Notes under the pieces: model-generated | What the model was told of the DNA's origin: nothing | The model's database searches: none | Seen by the model: only the letters and a program-made list of their open reading frames with translations | Part shown: one piece after another, positions 51,575 to 59,576 of the stretch | How the letters are laid out: each line of letters opens with the position of its first letter | Position numbering within the stretch: position 1 is the stretch's first letter | Source: Tumebacillus lacus | GTDB taxonomy: Bacteria > Bacillota > Bacilli > Tumebacillales > Tumebacillaceae | Assembly (NCBI RefSeq): GCF_026410385.1 | Contig: NZ_JAPMLT010000008.1 | Coordinates: 1-64,000, forward strand | Direction: 5' to 3' | Length of the DNA stretch: 64,000 bases | Position numbers and translations under genes: made by a program

Positions 51575-52513
51575 CTAAATGCCCTGGCCCGCACGGATGC
51601 GTTCGGCCAGTTCATCCAGTTTGCGCAACCGGTGATTGACGCCCGATTTGGAGACCTTGCCGGGCAGCATCTCGCCGAGCTCTTTTAGATTGATATCGGG
51701 ATACGCCTGCCGCAGTTCGGCGACCTCGCGGAGCTTTTGCGGCAGATTTTCCAGTCCCATCACCCGCTCCAGCAGCCGGATGTTGTCGATCTGGCGGACG
51801 GACGCTTCGATGGTCTTGTTGAGGTTGGCCGTCTCGCAGTTGACGAGGCGGTTGACCTGATTGCGCATCCCTTTAACGATGCGGATGTCCTCAAAGCGGA
51901 GCAACGCTTGGTGCGCTCCGACGATGTTCAGGAACTCGATGATCTTCTCGACCTCTTTGAGATAGACCACATAAGCTTTTTTCCGGTCGATCAACTTGCC
52001 GTTAAGATCGTAGGAGTTGACCAGATCGAGCAGCGCTTCGCTGTGCTCCATGTCCATCGACGAGATCTCCAGATGATAGGAAGAGCCCTCCGGGTCGTTG
52101 ACCGAACCGCCCGCGAGAAAGGCGCCGCGCAGGTAGGAGCGCTTGCAGCAGGGCTTGCGGACCAGTTCCGGGTTGATCCCGGCGTTAAACTGGAGCGTTT
52201 CGTTGGCGATGCAGAGTTCCTGCAGGATCTCCTTGACTTGAAAAGGTACGCGCATCATGTAGATATTATTCTTTTTCAGTCGCATCTTCTTGCGCACGAG
52301 CAGTTCGGCGTGGACGCCAAACATCTCTTTGAGCAAGGTGTACATTCGGCGAGCGATCGCGGCGTTCTCGGTGACAACGTCGAGCGAGAAGCGCTTGTCG
52401 GCGATCAGGACGGTGCCGTTGATGCGGATCATCGCCGCCAATTCCGCCCGTTTGCAACAGGTCTTCAGTCCGATCTGGGTCAGTTCTTTTTTCGTGCGTG
52501 CGGCAAAAGACAC
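51575..52513 (-). CDS. whiA: DNA-binding protein WhiA
   Basis: A 312-residue protein with an N-terminal LAGLIDADG-like homing-endonuclease fold ([23 protein letters not shown], with ~85-222 region) and a C-terminal HTH ([39 protein letters not shown]). WhiA proteins affect cell division and sporulation, and in Bacillus also metabolism. GTG start with GAGGAGG upstream. In the yvcJ-yvcK-whiA-crh operon order. Confidence 0.95.
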   Translation of the reverse strand: MSFAARTKKELTQIGLKTCCKRAELAAMIRINGTVLIADKRFSLDVVTENAAIARRMYTLLKEMFGVHAELLVRKKMRLKKNNIYMMRVPFQVKEILQELCIANETLQFNAGINPELVRKPCCKRSYLRGAFLAGGSVNDPEGSSYHLEISSMDMEHSEALLDLVNSYDLNGKLIDRKKAYVVYLKEVEKIIEFLNIVGAHQALLRFEDIRIVKGMRNQVNRLVNCETANLNKTIEASVRQIDNIRLLERVMGLENLPQKLREVAELRQAYPDINLKELGEMLPGKVSKSGVNHRLRKLDELAERIRAGQGI

Positions 52514-52552
52514 CGCCGTCCACCTCCTCTCTCACTGCCATGCGGGCAACGC

Positions 52553-53719
52553 TCAGCGGCGGAGTTTATTGGGATCGCGGCCGACCAGCGCCAGGATCTG
52601 CTCGGAGATCCGGCGTGCATCATGCCGGGCATAGATCTGATAATGCAGGAAATTGCGGGCGATGACATGCAGCCCCATGTTTTGCAGATTCCAGAGATCA
52701 GCGACGACCGGAGCGGCCCGCTTTTCTCTGTATTGCTCGACAACGGCAGGCGGGATCGGTGCCGAGTTGACGAGGATGTAATCGAACAGCGGTCGGTCGA
52801 TGTGGTCGTAGATCGCCTTGACGTGATCGGACGCCGTGTAATGGTCGGTCTCGCCCTGCTGGGTCATCACGTTGCAGATGTAGATCTTTTTCCCGGCCGC
52901 CTTTTCGATCGCCTCGGTGAGACCGGTGACGAGCAGGTTTGGCAGGATGCTGGTGTAAAGCGAGCCCGGTCCGATGACGATCGCGTCCGCCTGCTCGATC
53001 GCTTCCAAGGCTTCGGGCAGCGGATCGAGATCGTTCGGGAACACCTCGACGCGCTCGATCTTCTTGTTGACCGTCGGGATCATCGACTCGCCCTCGACGT
53101 ACGTGCCGTCCTCCATGTGCGCCCGCAGGATGACCGCTTCCCGCACGGCGGGCAGGACGCGCCCGGAGACGGCGAGGACGCGGGACGCCTCCTTGATCGC
53201 CGTCTCAAAATCGCCGGTGATGTCGGAGAGCGCCGCGATGAACAGATTGCCAAAACTGTGCCCCATCAGCCCTTCACCCGACTGGAAGCGATGCTGCCAG
53301 AGCTTTTCCAGCAGCGGCTCCGTGTCGGAGAGCGCGACGAGGCAGGAGCGGATGTCACCGGGCGGCGGCATGTCAAAGTCGGCGCGCAAACGCCCGGACG
53401 ATCCGCCGTCATCGGCTACGGTGACCACCGCCGTAATGTCGATGTCAAACTCCTTCAAACCGCGCAGCAACACCGACAGACCGGTGCCGCCGCCGACGAC
53501 GACGATGCGCGGTTTGCGCTTTTCGAGGAGCATCTGCGTTCTGCTGATCTGTTCATCACGCCACCAGCCGAACGCGAGCAGCCCGGAGCCCATCAACAGA
53601 CAGACGAGGCCGATCACCGTGGATTGGCCGGGCACCGCATGAATACCGATGCCCGCGGCGATCAGGCCGAGACCAAACGAACAGACCGTCCACGCCAGGA
53701 GCAACCAATAGCGCACCAT
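52553..53719 (-). CDS. yvcK: Gluconeogenesis factor YvcK (CofD-like)
   Basis: A 388-residue protein with two N-terminal hydrophobic segments (YWLLLAWTVCSFGLGLIAAGIG and STVIGLVCLLMGSGLLAFGW) and then the CofD-like Rossmann core: IVVVGGGTGLSVLLRGLKEFD, TVADDGGSSGRLRADFDMPPPGDIRSCL, MGHSFGNLFIAAL and AIVIGPGSLYTSILPNLLV. Needed in Bacillus for growth on gluconeogenic carbon and for cell shape. I chose ATG 53719 (AAGGAT upstream) over an ATG at about 53740 inside the rapZ tail. Confidence 0.93.
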   Translation of the reverse strand: MVRYWLLLAWTVCSFGLGLIAAGIGIHAVPGQSTVIGLVCLLMGSGLLAFGWWRDEQISRTQMLLEKRKPRIVVVGGGTGLSVLLRGLKEFDIDITAVVTVADDGGSSGRLRADFDMPPPGDIRSCLVALSDTEPLLEKLWQHRFQSGEGLMGHSFGNLFIAALSDITGDFETAIKEASRVLAVSGRVLPAVREAVILRAHMEDGTYVEGESMIPTVNKKIERVEVFPNDLDPLPEALEAIEQADAIVIGPGSLYTSILPNLLVTGLTEAIEKAAGKKIYICNVMTQQGETDHYTASDHVKAIYDHIDRPLFDYILVNSAPIPPAVVEQYREKRAAPVVADLWNLQNMGLHVIARNFLHYQIYARHDARRISEQILALVGRDPNKLRR

Positions 53720-53726
53720 GGGCAGA

Positions 53727-54602
53727 TTATCCTTTTTCATGATCGCGGTGCACGACGGTCGCCCACTCATCGCGATCTTTGAGATGTTTGTACAGGGTCT
53801 CCGCCAGCGCGACGGAGCGGTGCTTGCCGCCGGTGCAGCCGATGCCGATCACGACCTGCGTCTTGCCCTCCTTGCGAAACTGAGGGAGCAGAAAATCGAT
53901 CATGTCTTCGAGTTTATGGACAAAAGCGGACGTGATCGGCCACTTCATCACGTACTCGTAGACGTCCGGGTGTTTGCCGGTCAGCGGCCGCAGTGAATCG
54001 ACGTAGTGCGGATTTGGCAGGAAACGCACGTCGAACACGAGGTCCGCCTCGATCGGCACCCCATGTTTGAAGCCAAACGACATGATGTCGACCTTGAGAT
54101 GCTGCTCGTCGATCTGAGAAAAACGTCCGAGGATCTCGGCGCGCAGTTCGCTCGCTTTGAGATTGCTCGTGTTGAGGATGATGTCCGCCTTGCCCCGGAT
54201 CTCGTCGAGCATCTTGCGCTCCTCGGCGATGCCTTCGACGACGCGGCCGTCCTTGGCCAGCGGATGACGGCGGCGCGTCTCCTTGAATCGGCGGACGATG
54301 GTGCTGTCATCCGCTTCGAGGAAGACGATCTGGTAGTTGATCTCCTGATGACCGCGCTGCTCCAGTTCCTTGAGCGCGTCGAAGAGATCCTTGAAGAAAT
54401 CACCGCCGCGCATGTCGCAGACGAGGCCGACCTTGGTCACCTTGCCTTGCGATTGGGCGATCAGATCGCCAAACTTTGGAATCAATGCCGGTGGCAGATT
54501 GTCAACGCAGAAAAAGCCGATATCTTCAAGAGCCTGCACCGTAACCGATTTGCCGGCGCCGGACAGACCTGTGATGATCAAAAGGTTAATCCCGGTTTGC
54601 AT
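53727..54602 (-). CDS. rapZ: RNase adapter protein RapZ / YvcJ
   Basis: A 291-residue P-loop protein: Walker A ITGLSGAGKSVTVQALED, VGLVCDMRGGDFF, FLEADDSTIVRRFKETRRRHP and the C-terminal block VIGIGCTGGKHRSVALAETL. E. coli RapZ binds sRNAs; Bacillus YvcJ hydrolyses GTP and affects competence. ATG at 54602 with GGGAGGTGAG upstream. First gene of the yvcJ-yvcK-whiA-HPr operon. Confidence 0.94.
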   Translation of the reverse strand: MQTGINLLIITGLSGAGKSVTVQALEDIGFFCVDNLPPALIPKFGDLIAQSQGKVTKVGLVCDMRGGDFFKDLFDALKELEQRGHQEINYQIVFLEADDSTIVRRFKETRRRHPLAKDGRVVEGIAEERKMLDEIRGKADIILNTSNLKASELRAEILGRFSQIDEQHLKVDIMSFGFKHGVPIEADLVFDVRFLPNPHYVDSLRPLTGKHPDVYEYVMKWPITSAFVHKLEDMIDFLLPQFRKEGKTQVVIGIGCTGGKHRSVALAETLYKHLKDRDEWATVVHRDHEKG

Positions 54603-54681
54603 CTGATCTCACCTCCCGTTAGATGCGTTCGTATCTTCCTAGTGTAGCAGAACCATTTCGGGAAAGAAAGGAAAGGGCACA

Positions 54682-54715
54682 CAAAAAAACAGAGCCGGGC
54701 GTGTCCCGGCTCTGC
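54682..54715 (-). terminator. Terminator of the acidic small-protein gene
   Basis: AGAGCCGGG / CCCGGCTCT with loop ACACG on the minus strand and TTTTTTTG after it. It lies directly downstream of the 59-residue ORF and shows that that ORF is a separate transcript from rapZ. Confidence 0.85.
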
Positions 54716-54740
54716 GTCTGTTCTCTGTGCTGAAATTCGA

Positions 54741-54920
54741 TCAGTCGGAAGAAGAGCTTTCTTCGCCCGGGCTGAACGGGTCGATCGGATCGGTGACTTC
54801 CGGCGTCGTCGGTTCATCCTCGGACGGGCTCCACGGATCGATCGGGTCGTGCGCGTCGGTGCCGGTGCCTCCTGTGAGCAACACGTCGAGTTCAAAGCTT
54901 TGGACCTGTTCCATGTTCAT
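54741..54920 (-). CDS. Small acidic repeat protein of unknown function
   Basis: A 59-residue protein starting with ATG at 54920 (GGGATTGCAG upstream; a TTG at 54938 is an alternative). The N-terminus MNMEQVQSFELDVLLTGG resembles a double-glycine leader. The rest is very acidic and Pro/Ser-rich with two copies of a DPIDP(W/F)SP motif and a poly-Ser end. A perfect terminator follows, so it is a real transcription unit. I do not recognise it. It could be a secreted peptide or a RiPP precursor, but no modification or transport genes are near. Confidence 0.55.
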   Translation of the reverse strand: MNMEQVQSFELDVLLTGGTGTDAHDPIDPWSPSEDEPTTPEVTDPIDPFSPGEESSSSD

Positions 54921-55011
54921 CTGCAATCCCCACCCCAATAGAAAATATTAACAGTGATTCTAGCATACTCGCAATGCGTGTCACTTGTAAACAGTGGAAC
55001 ATTCACAAAAT

Positions 55012-55046
55012 AAAAAAAGAGCAGTCATCCACTCAAGGATGACTGC
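55012..55046 (-). terminator. Terminator of the chemoreceptor gene
   Basis: GCAGTCATCC / GGATGACTGC with a TTGAG loop and a TCTTTTTTT tail on the minus strand. Confidence 0.88.
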
Positions 55047-55115
55047 AATCCGAACTAAATTTATATTTGGGTTTGTGTGAGTCTTACCTGTCTCTTTGAC
55101 TGACAAGCCCTCGAA

Positions 55116-57335
55116 TCAGGACTTGTCCTTGTCGCCGTGTCCGTCCGTGTCGTCGGCATTCCAAGAGAGTTCTGCCTGCTCACCGGACTCTTCCTCACGC
55201 TCTGCAGAGGAATCGTCCGCGAAAGACGCATCCTCGGAGTCGTGCGTGCCGTAGCTGTCTGCGTTCGCATCGTCGTCCGAGTTGTACGCGCCGTAGCTGT
55301 CTGCATTCGCATCGTCGTTCGAGCTGTACGCGCCGTAGCTTTCAGCACTCGCATCGTCGTCGGAGTTGTACGAGCCGTAGCTTTCAGCATTCGAATCGTC
55401 ATCCGAGTCGTACGCGCCGTAGCCGCCTTCATTCAGGTCATCCGCATCGAGATCACTGCCGCTCACGGCAAACGCACCTGCCGCTGCGTACATCGCAGCC
55501 GACTCGTAGCCATCGACCGTCTCGGTCGCGGCTGCGATCTCGTCGTCGATTTTGAAGTGGTTGACGCTGCGGTCGAGCTGCTCGGCCAGTTCGGCGAGGG
55601 TGACCGCAGATCCTGCGATCTCCTGCATGCCGGCGAGCTGTTCCTGCGTCGCAGCCGATACTTCCTCGATACCGGCAGCCGCCTCTTCCGTGACAGCCGC
55701 CACATCTTCGATGTTTTGCAACACCTGCTCCGAGTTGTTCGAGATCACGCGGATCGTGTCAGCCACGATCTGGATCTGCTCGACCATCTCTTCAATCGAG
55801 AACACGATATTTTCAAACCCTTGGTTCGTGTTCTGCATCGAGCGCACGCCTTCATCGACGTGTTTGTTCGTCTCCGTCAGCGCCGACTTCATCTGCTCCA
55901 TGCCCTGCTGCGAAGCCCCGACGATCACGCGCACCTCGTTTGCCGCCCGCGACGACTGCTCCGCCAATTTCTTGACCTCATCGGCGACCACCGCAAACCC
56001 GCGACCGTGCTCCCCGGCACGCGCCGCCTCAATCGCCGCGTTCAGAGCCAGCAAGTTGGTCTGAGACGCGATCTCCGCGATCACGTTGACAAACCCGATG
56101 ATCCGGGTCATCTCCGCATACAAATGTTCAAACGCCTGCGACGTCTCCACGTTTGCCGTGCGGATGCCCTCGATCTGACCGGACGTCTGCGCGAGCACCT
56201 CGCGACCGCCGAGCGCCGTGTCGGTCGCCTGTTGCGCGACGTCGACCACCTGCTCGACCGTCATCTGGATCGCCTGCACCGACTGAGCCAGCAGTTGCAT
56301 CAGTTCCGCGCTCTCCTGCGAACGCTCCACCTGACGACCGGTGCCTTCCGCGACCTCCTGGATCGTCGTCGCCACCATCTCGGCGGCGCGGTTGCTCTCC
56401 TCGGAGCTCTTCGCCATCCGTTGCGAAGCGGCTGCGACCTGATAGGAGGCGCTGCCGACCTGGCGAATGATCTCGCGCAGGTTGGAGATGACATCCGACA
56501 TCGCACGGGACAGCTGCCCCAGTTCGTCGTGCCCCTGCACCTCCGTCTCCACGCGCAGATCCCCTTGCGCCAACACCTCGTTGACATCGACCAAGTACTG
56601 GATCTTGCGCTGCAGGTGACGGTTCGTCGCCAGCCCGATCGCCCCGGCCACCAGCGCGATCAGCACGATGACCGCCAGCGTGATCATCCACGACGACGTG
56701 TACGTGCGGTCCAGCATCGCCTTCGAATTCGTGATCACCGCTTGGTTCTCACTGTTGATCTTCGTCAGCGTCTCGTCCAACTTTTTATGCCCGATGGACA
56801 GATTGCCTTCCCACAGTTGGAACGCGATGACCTCGTTTTTGTTCGCCTCTTCGATCAATTTCTTTTGCGACTCGCGATACGCGCCCCAGTTCTTTTTCAG
56901 TTCCTCCACGTTGGCATCGTTCTCCGCCACCGCTTCATACTCCGCGATGCTGTTCTCCATCACCGCGTTCATATCGCCCATGCGCTTCTCGATCAACTTG
57001 CGGCCGTCCGGCGTCATGCTCCGGATATAGTTGACCATCATGCGATCAAACTGCGACGCCGTGACCTTCATTTCCTCGGACACCTGCATCGCCTTCAAAT
57101 TGACCGTCAACGCGCTGTTCATATTGCCGTTCAAACGCCAGAGCTGCGCAATCGACAACGTGCCGATCACCAGAATCCCGACAAACGTCACGATGATGAT
57201 CAGCCCAAGCTTCTGGCTGAGCTTCATCTTCCACTTGTTATCAAAGCGTTCATACATCCGATCCAGCAACGATAAAAAGATCGACTTGTAGCGGGCCTTT
57301 GTCTCTTTTTGCTTCCGCTCTTTCCCGGTGCTCAC
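55116..57335 (-). CDS. Methyl-accepting chemotaxis protein with acidic repeat tail
   Basis: A 739-residue chemoreceptor. The basic N-terminus leads to TM1 ([21 protein letters not shown], about 43-63), a 4-helix-bundle ligand domain (about 65-205), TM2 ([21 protein letters not shown], about 217-237), HAMP (~240-290) and an MCP signalling domain with the tip [41 protein letters not shown] around residue 440. After the signalling domain a ~135-residue acidic tail carries five 14-residue repeats. No CheR-docking pentapeptide was seen at the end. GTG start with AAGGGGG upstream. No che genes adjoin, so it is an isolated receptor. Confidence 0.92.
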   Translation of the reverse strand: MSTGKERKQKETKARYKSIFLSLLDRMYERFDNKWKMKLSQKLGLIIIVTFVGILVIGTLSIAQLWRLNGNMNSALTVNLKAMQVSEEMKVTASQFDRMMVNYIRSMTPDGRKLIEKRMGDMNAVMENSIAEYEAVAENDANVEELKKNWGAYRESQKKLIEEANKNEVIAFQLWEGNLSIGHKKLDETLTKINSENQAVITNSKAMLDRTYTSSWMITLAVIVLIALVAGAIGLATNRHLQRKIQYLVDVNEVLAQGDLRVETEVQGHDELGQLSRAMSDVISNLREIIRQVGSASYQVAAASQRMAKSSEESNRAAEMVATTIQEVAEGTGRQVERSQESAELMQLLAQSVQAIQMTVEQVVDVAQQATDTALGGREVLAQTSGQIEGIRTANVETSQAFEHLYAEMTRIIGFVNVIAEIASQTNLLALNAAIEAARAGEHGRGFAVVADEVKKLAEQSSRAANEVRVIVGASQQGMEQMKSALTETNKHVDEGVRSMQNTNQGFENIVFSIEEMVEQIQIVADTIRVISNNSEQVLQNIEDVAAVTEEAAAGIEEVSAATQEQLAGMQEIAGSAVTLAELAEQLDRSVNHFKIDDEIAAATETVDGYESAAMYAAAGAFAVSGSDLDADDLNEGGYGAYDSDDDSNAESYGSYNSDDDASAESYGAYSSNDDANADSYGAYNSDDDANADSYGTHDSEDASFADDSSAEREEESGEQAELSWNADDTDGHGDKDKS
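55248..55457 (-). repeat. Five 42-bp tandem repeats in the chemoreceptor tail
   Basis: The motif GCCGTAGC on the plus strand recurs at 55248, 55290, 55332, 55374 and 55416, a strict 42-base period. Each unit encodes a variant of [14 protein letters not shown]. Spacing is an exact multiple of three and sequence differences are mostly synonymous. Confidence 0.92.
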
Positions 57336-57473
57336 ACCTTTACCCCCTTCAATTCTCTCTTCGTAGACGAAAACGACGACGGATTATATGTCACACATTT
57401 CTCTACCTGTCGCGTGATTTCCTGCCACCGAACCCCACTGTAACAATTCTTTGTTACATGTAAGTAAAATTAC

Positions 57474-57503
57474 AAAAAGAGCGGATCGCTGCTTGATCCG
57501 CTC
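57474..57503 (-). terminator. Terminator of the NUDIX gene
   Basis: GAGCGGATC / GATCCGCTC with a 7-base loop and TTTTTG on the minus strand. Confidence 0.85.
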
Positions 57504-57515
57504 CTCTGCGCCAGA

Positions 57516-57992
57516 TTACTCGGGCTTCCAGTTCAACAATTGATAATCCGGCGTATAAACGAACTTGCCGTTCAACGACTGATCGGAGGTGGCAAACAGG
57601 GGCAAAAACTCGCGATCCCCTTCCGCCATCGGACGTTCGGACAGTTCGGCGACGGGAACCCACGCCAACTCGCCCTCTTCCGTCTCCTCCAGCACCTCGC
57701 CGTCAAACTTCTCCGCGTAAAACGTGAACAACATCCAGTGGTCGACCAGTTGATCTCCATCCTGCAGGATGATCGTAAACACGCCGCGCAGCACCGGGTC
57801 CTGAATCGTCAGCCCGGTCTCCTCGGCGATCTCGCGCACCACCGCTTCGTGAAGCGACTCACCGGGCTCGACCTTGCCACCCGGCGCCACCCACCAGCCG
57901 CGGCGGGGCTTTTTCAACATCAACAGCCGATCCCCGTCTTTGATCACGCAGTTTGTCACCAGTTGCATCCTTTGCATCACCGTTTTTAGCAT
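57516..57992 (-). CDS. NUDIX hydrolase (YvcI-like)
   Basis: A 158-residue pyrophosphohydrolase. The Nudix box reads GGKVEPGESLHEAVVREIAEETG. LMLKKPRRGWWVAPGG before it and the C-terminal LAWVPVAELSERPMAEGD resemble 8-oxo-dGTP-type or YvcI-like members. In B. subtilis yvcI sits directly beside yvcJ and trxB; here insertions intervene. The start is uncertain: ATG at 57992, 57977 and 57968 are all in frame, and the upstream GGAAG is far from each. Confidence 0.85.
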   Translation of the reverse strand: MLKTVMQRMQLVTNCVIKDGDRLLMLKKPRRGWWVAPGGKVEPGESLHEAVVREIAEETGLTIQDPVLRGVFTIILQDGDQLVDHWMLFTFYAEKFDGEVLEETEEGELAWVPVAELSERPMAEGDREFLPLFATSDQSLNGKFVYTPDYQLLNWKPE

Positions 57993-58110
57993 ACACCGCA
58001 CAAGCACTTCCTACAACGGAGAACCCTGGCAAGTTTCGTCGAGCGGCATAGGATACCCTGACTTCGCAAAAAGTAGGAACAAACCAACTCCCAGAAAAGA
58101 GTGATCCCCT

Positions 58111-58830
58111 TTGATCGACGAAAAGGTCATTTCCATCTTACAAGATAAAATTCAAGTCATCGAAGGCGACGCATCCAGCCTCTACCTCGTCGGCCCGATT
58201 GGGCTCCCGGTCAACCTCCTCGGAGAAACCACCGGCTTCCACTGGTACTGCTGGCTCAAATGCTCCGAACAGACGCGGGACACCGCCCGCATGATCGAAA
58301 AACTGTCGGACGCATCCCTCGCCGAGTATCAACAATCCAGCGTCCTCGTCTACGGCGATTTTGCAAATTGCGACGACGCCCTGATCCGTTTCCACAGCAT
58401 CTGCCACACCGGCGACATCTTCGGCAGCAAGCGGTGCGACTGCGGCTACCAATTGAAACAATCCATGAAAGAAATCACCGACCACGGCTGCGGCGCCCTC
58501 TTCTACCTCGCCAACCACGAGGGACGCGGCATCGGTCTCTTCAGCAAAGCGATGACCTACATCCTGCAAGAGCAAGGCTACGACACCGTCGATGCCAATC
58601 TCGCCCTCGGCTTCAAAGACGACGCTCGCGACTACACCGACGCCATCGCCGTCCTCAAAGCCCTCCGGCAAAAACCGGTGACGCTGATGACCAACAACCC
58701 GAACAAACTCAAAGCCCTCCTCGAATCCGGCCTCAACGTCTCGGAGAGAAAGCCCCTGTGGGGCGATGTGTCGCAGTTCAATGAGAAGTACCTGAAAACG
58801 AAAGTCGAGCGGTCGGGGCATTTGGGTTAA
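58111..58830 (+). CDS. GTP cyclohydrolase II-type protein, standalone
   Basis: A 239-residue enzyme that would convert GTP to the first riboflavin intermediate. The zinc Cys set is CHTGDIFGSKRCDCG. The active-site blocks are RFHSICHTGD, NHEGRGIGLFSK, DTVDANLALGFKDDARDYTDAI and LMTNNPNKLKALLESG. The usual RibB (DHBP synthase) fusion partner is absent, and there is no rib operon or FMN riboswitch nearby. Some standalone homologues work in secondary metabolism, so the role is open. TTG start with AAAGAGTGAT upstream; the start could lie further in. Confidence 0.82.
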   Translation: MIDEKVISILQDKIQVIEGDASSLYLVGPIGLPVNLLGETTGFHWYCWLKCSEQTRDTARMIEKLSDASLAEYQQSSVLVYGDFANCDDALIRFHSICHTGDIFGSKRCDCGYQLKQSMKEITDHGCGALFYLANHEGRGIGLFSKAMTYILQEQGYDTVDANLALGFKDDARDYTDAIAVLKALRQKPVTLMTNNPNKLKALLESGLNVSERKPLWGDVSQFNEKYLKTKVERSGHLG

Positions 58831-58836
58831 ACAAAG

Positions 58837-58873
58837 AAAGGCGGATCACTCATTTCGAGTAACCGCCTTTTTG
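58837..58873 (+). terminator. Terminator of the GTP cyclohydrolase gene
   Basis: AAGGCGG / CCGCCTT with inner ACTC/GAGT pairing and a TTTTTG tail. Confidence 0.85.
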
Positions 58874-58964
58874 TTTTGTCCTATCGCTTTACCTTTCTAA
58901 ATAACGGAAAATAAATCCGAACAGGCGCGCAACTTTACTCACTCTTCCCTTCAATGCGGCACGG

Positions 58965-58997
58965 AAAAAGGACTGGTCTCCACGACCAGTCCTTTTT
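58965..58997. terminator. Bidirectional terminator
   Basis: AAAAAGGACTGGTC / GACCAGTCCTTTTT with a TCCAC loop, 20 bases downstream of the small membrane protein gene. Confidence 0.92.
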
Positions 58998-59017
58998 CCA
59001 TTTCCCATCCCATACCC

Positions 59018-59212
59018 CTACTTCCCCACGCCTTCCTTCTTCTCCGCCGCCTTCACAGCGGCGAGGCCGCTGGAGGTGGCGATCATGGCGGGTGCCAGGC
59101 TGAACAGGAAGAACTTCCAGTTCGCTGTCACCAGCGAAACAACCAAGAAAATCAGCGGAATGCCGATCCCGACCATCCACGTCCAGCGTCTTGCCTGATC
59201 CGTGCTCCACAT
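59018..59212 (-). CDS. Small membrane protein of unknown function
   Basis: A 64-residue protein with two hydrophobic helices (WMVGIGIPLIFLVVSLVTA and FFLFSLAPAMIATSSGLAAV) and a charged Lys/Glu-rich end. The ATG has AGGGGGATAC upstream. It has its own terminator, so it is expressed. No family recognised. Confidence 0.65.
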   Translation of the reverse strand: MWSTDQARRWTWMVGIGIPLIFLVVSLVTANWKFFLFSLAPAMIATSSGLAAVKAAEKKEGVGK

Positions 59213-59281
59213 ATGTATCCCCCTAACCACGCGTACTACCACAATTTCACACCCCAACCCGCCCGTTGCCCAGCGGACGGT

Positions 59282-59373
59282 GAGAGTGGCTGGGGGGGTC
59301 TTTCGAGGAGCGAGTTTTTTATGACATTCGTCTTAAATGTTTGAGCGGGGGAAAGACCCCCCCAGCCGCTCTC
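59282..59373. repeat. 23-bp inverted repeat with G/C-homopolymer arms
   Basis: Arms GAGAGTGGCTGGGGGGGTC plus TTTC and the complementary GAAAGACCCCCCCAGCC plus GCTCTC pair over 23 bases with one mismatch around a 46-base centre. Each contains a run of seven G or C residues, and a further GGGGGGGTC occurs at about 59468. It lies in a 364-bp gap between a small membrane protein gene and selB that holds no other gene. It has no T tail in either direction and is not a simple terminator. Confidence 0.75.
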
Positions 59374-59411
59374 GACCCCCGCACCATCGAATACCGAGCC
59401 TCCCCCAAGAC

Positions 59412-59449
59412 AAAAAAGAGGCGAACGCTTTTCCGTAAGCGCTCGCCTA
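59412..59449 (-). terminator. Terminator downstream of selB
   Basis: AGGCGAGCGCTTA / AAGCGTTCGCCT (minus strand, loop CGGAA) followed by CTTTTTTG, about 130 bases after the selB stop. Confidence 0.75.
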
Positions 59450-59576
59450 TCTAACACATATTGTAAAAGGGGGGGTCAAATGTGATACCTTTACTATATC
59501 CCACATATGTTTCAGGCATATTACATCGAAGTTAACAAAACGTGACATCCTGACGAACAACGCATTACAAACCCCG

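Noticed and set aside
55248..55457. Regularly spaced repeats that could be read as a CRISPR array
   Set aside because: Period is 42 bases with no unique spacers, all in frame within the chemoreceptor gene, and no cas genes in the window.
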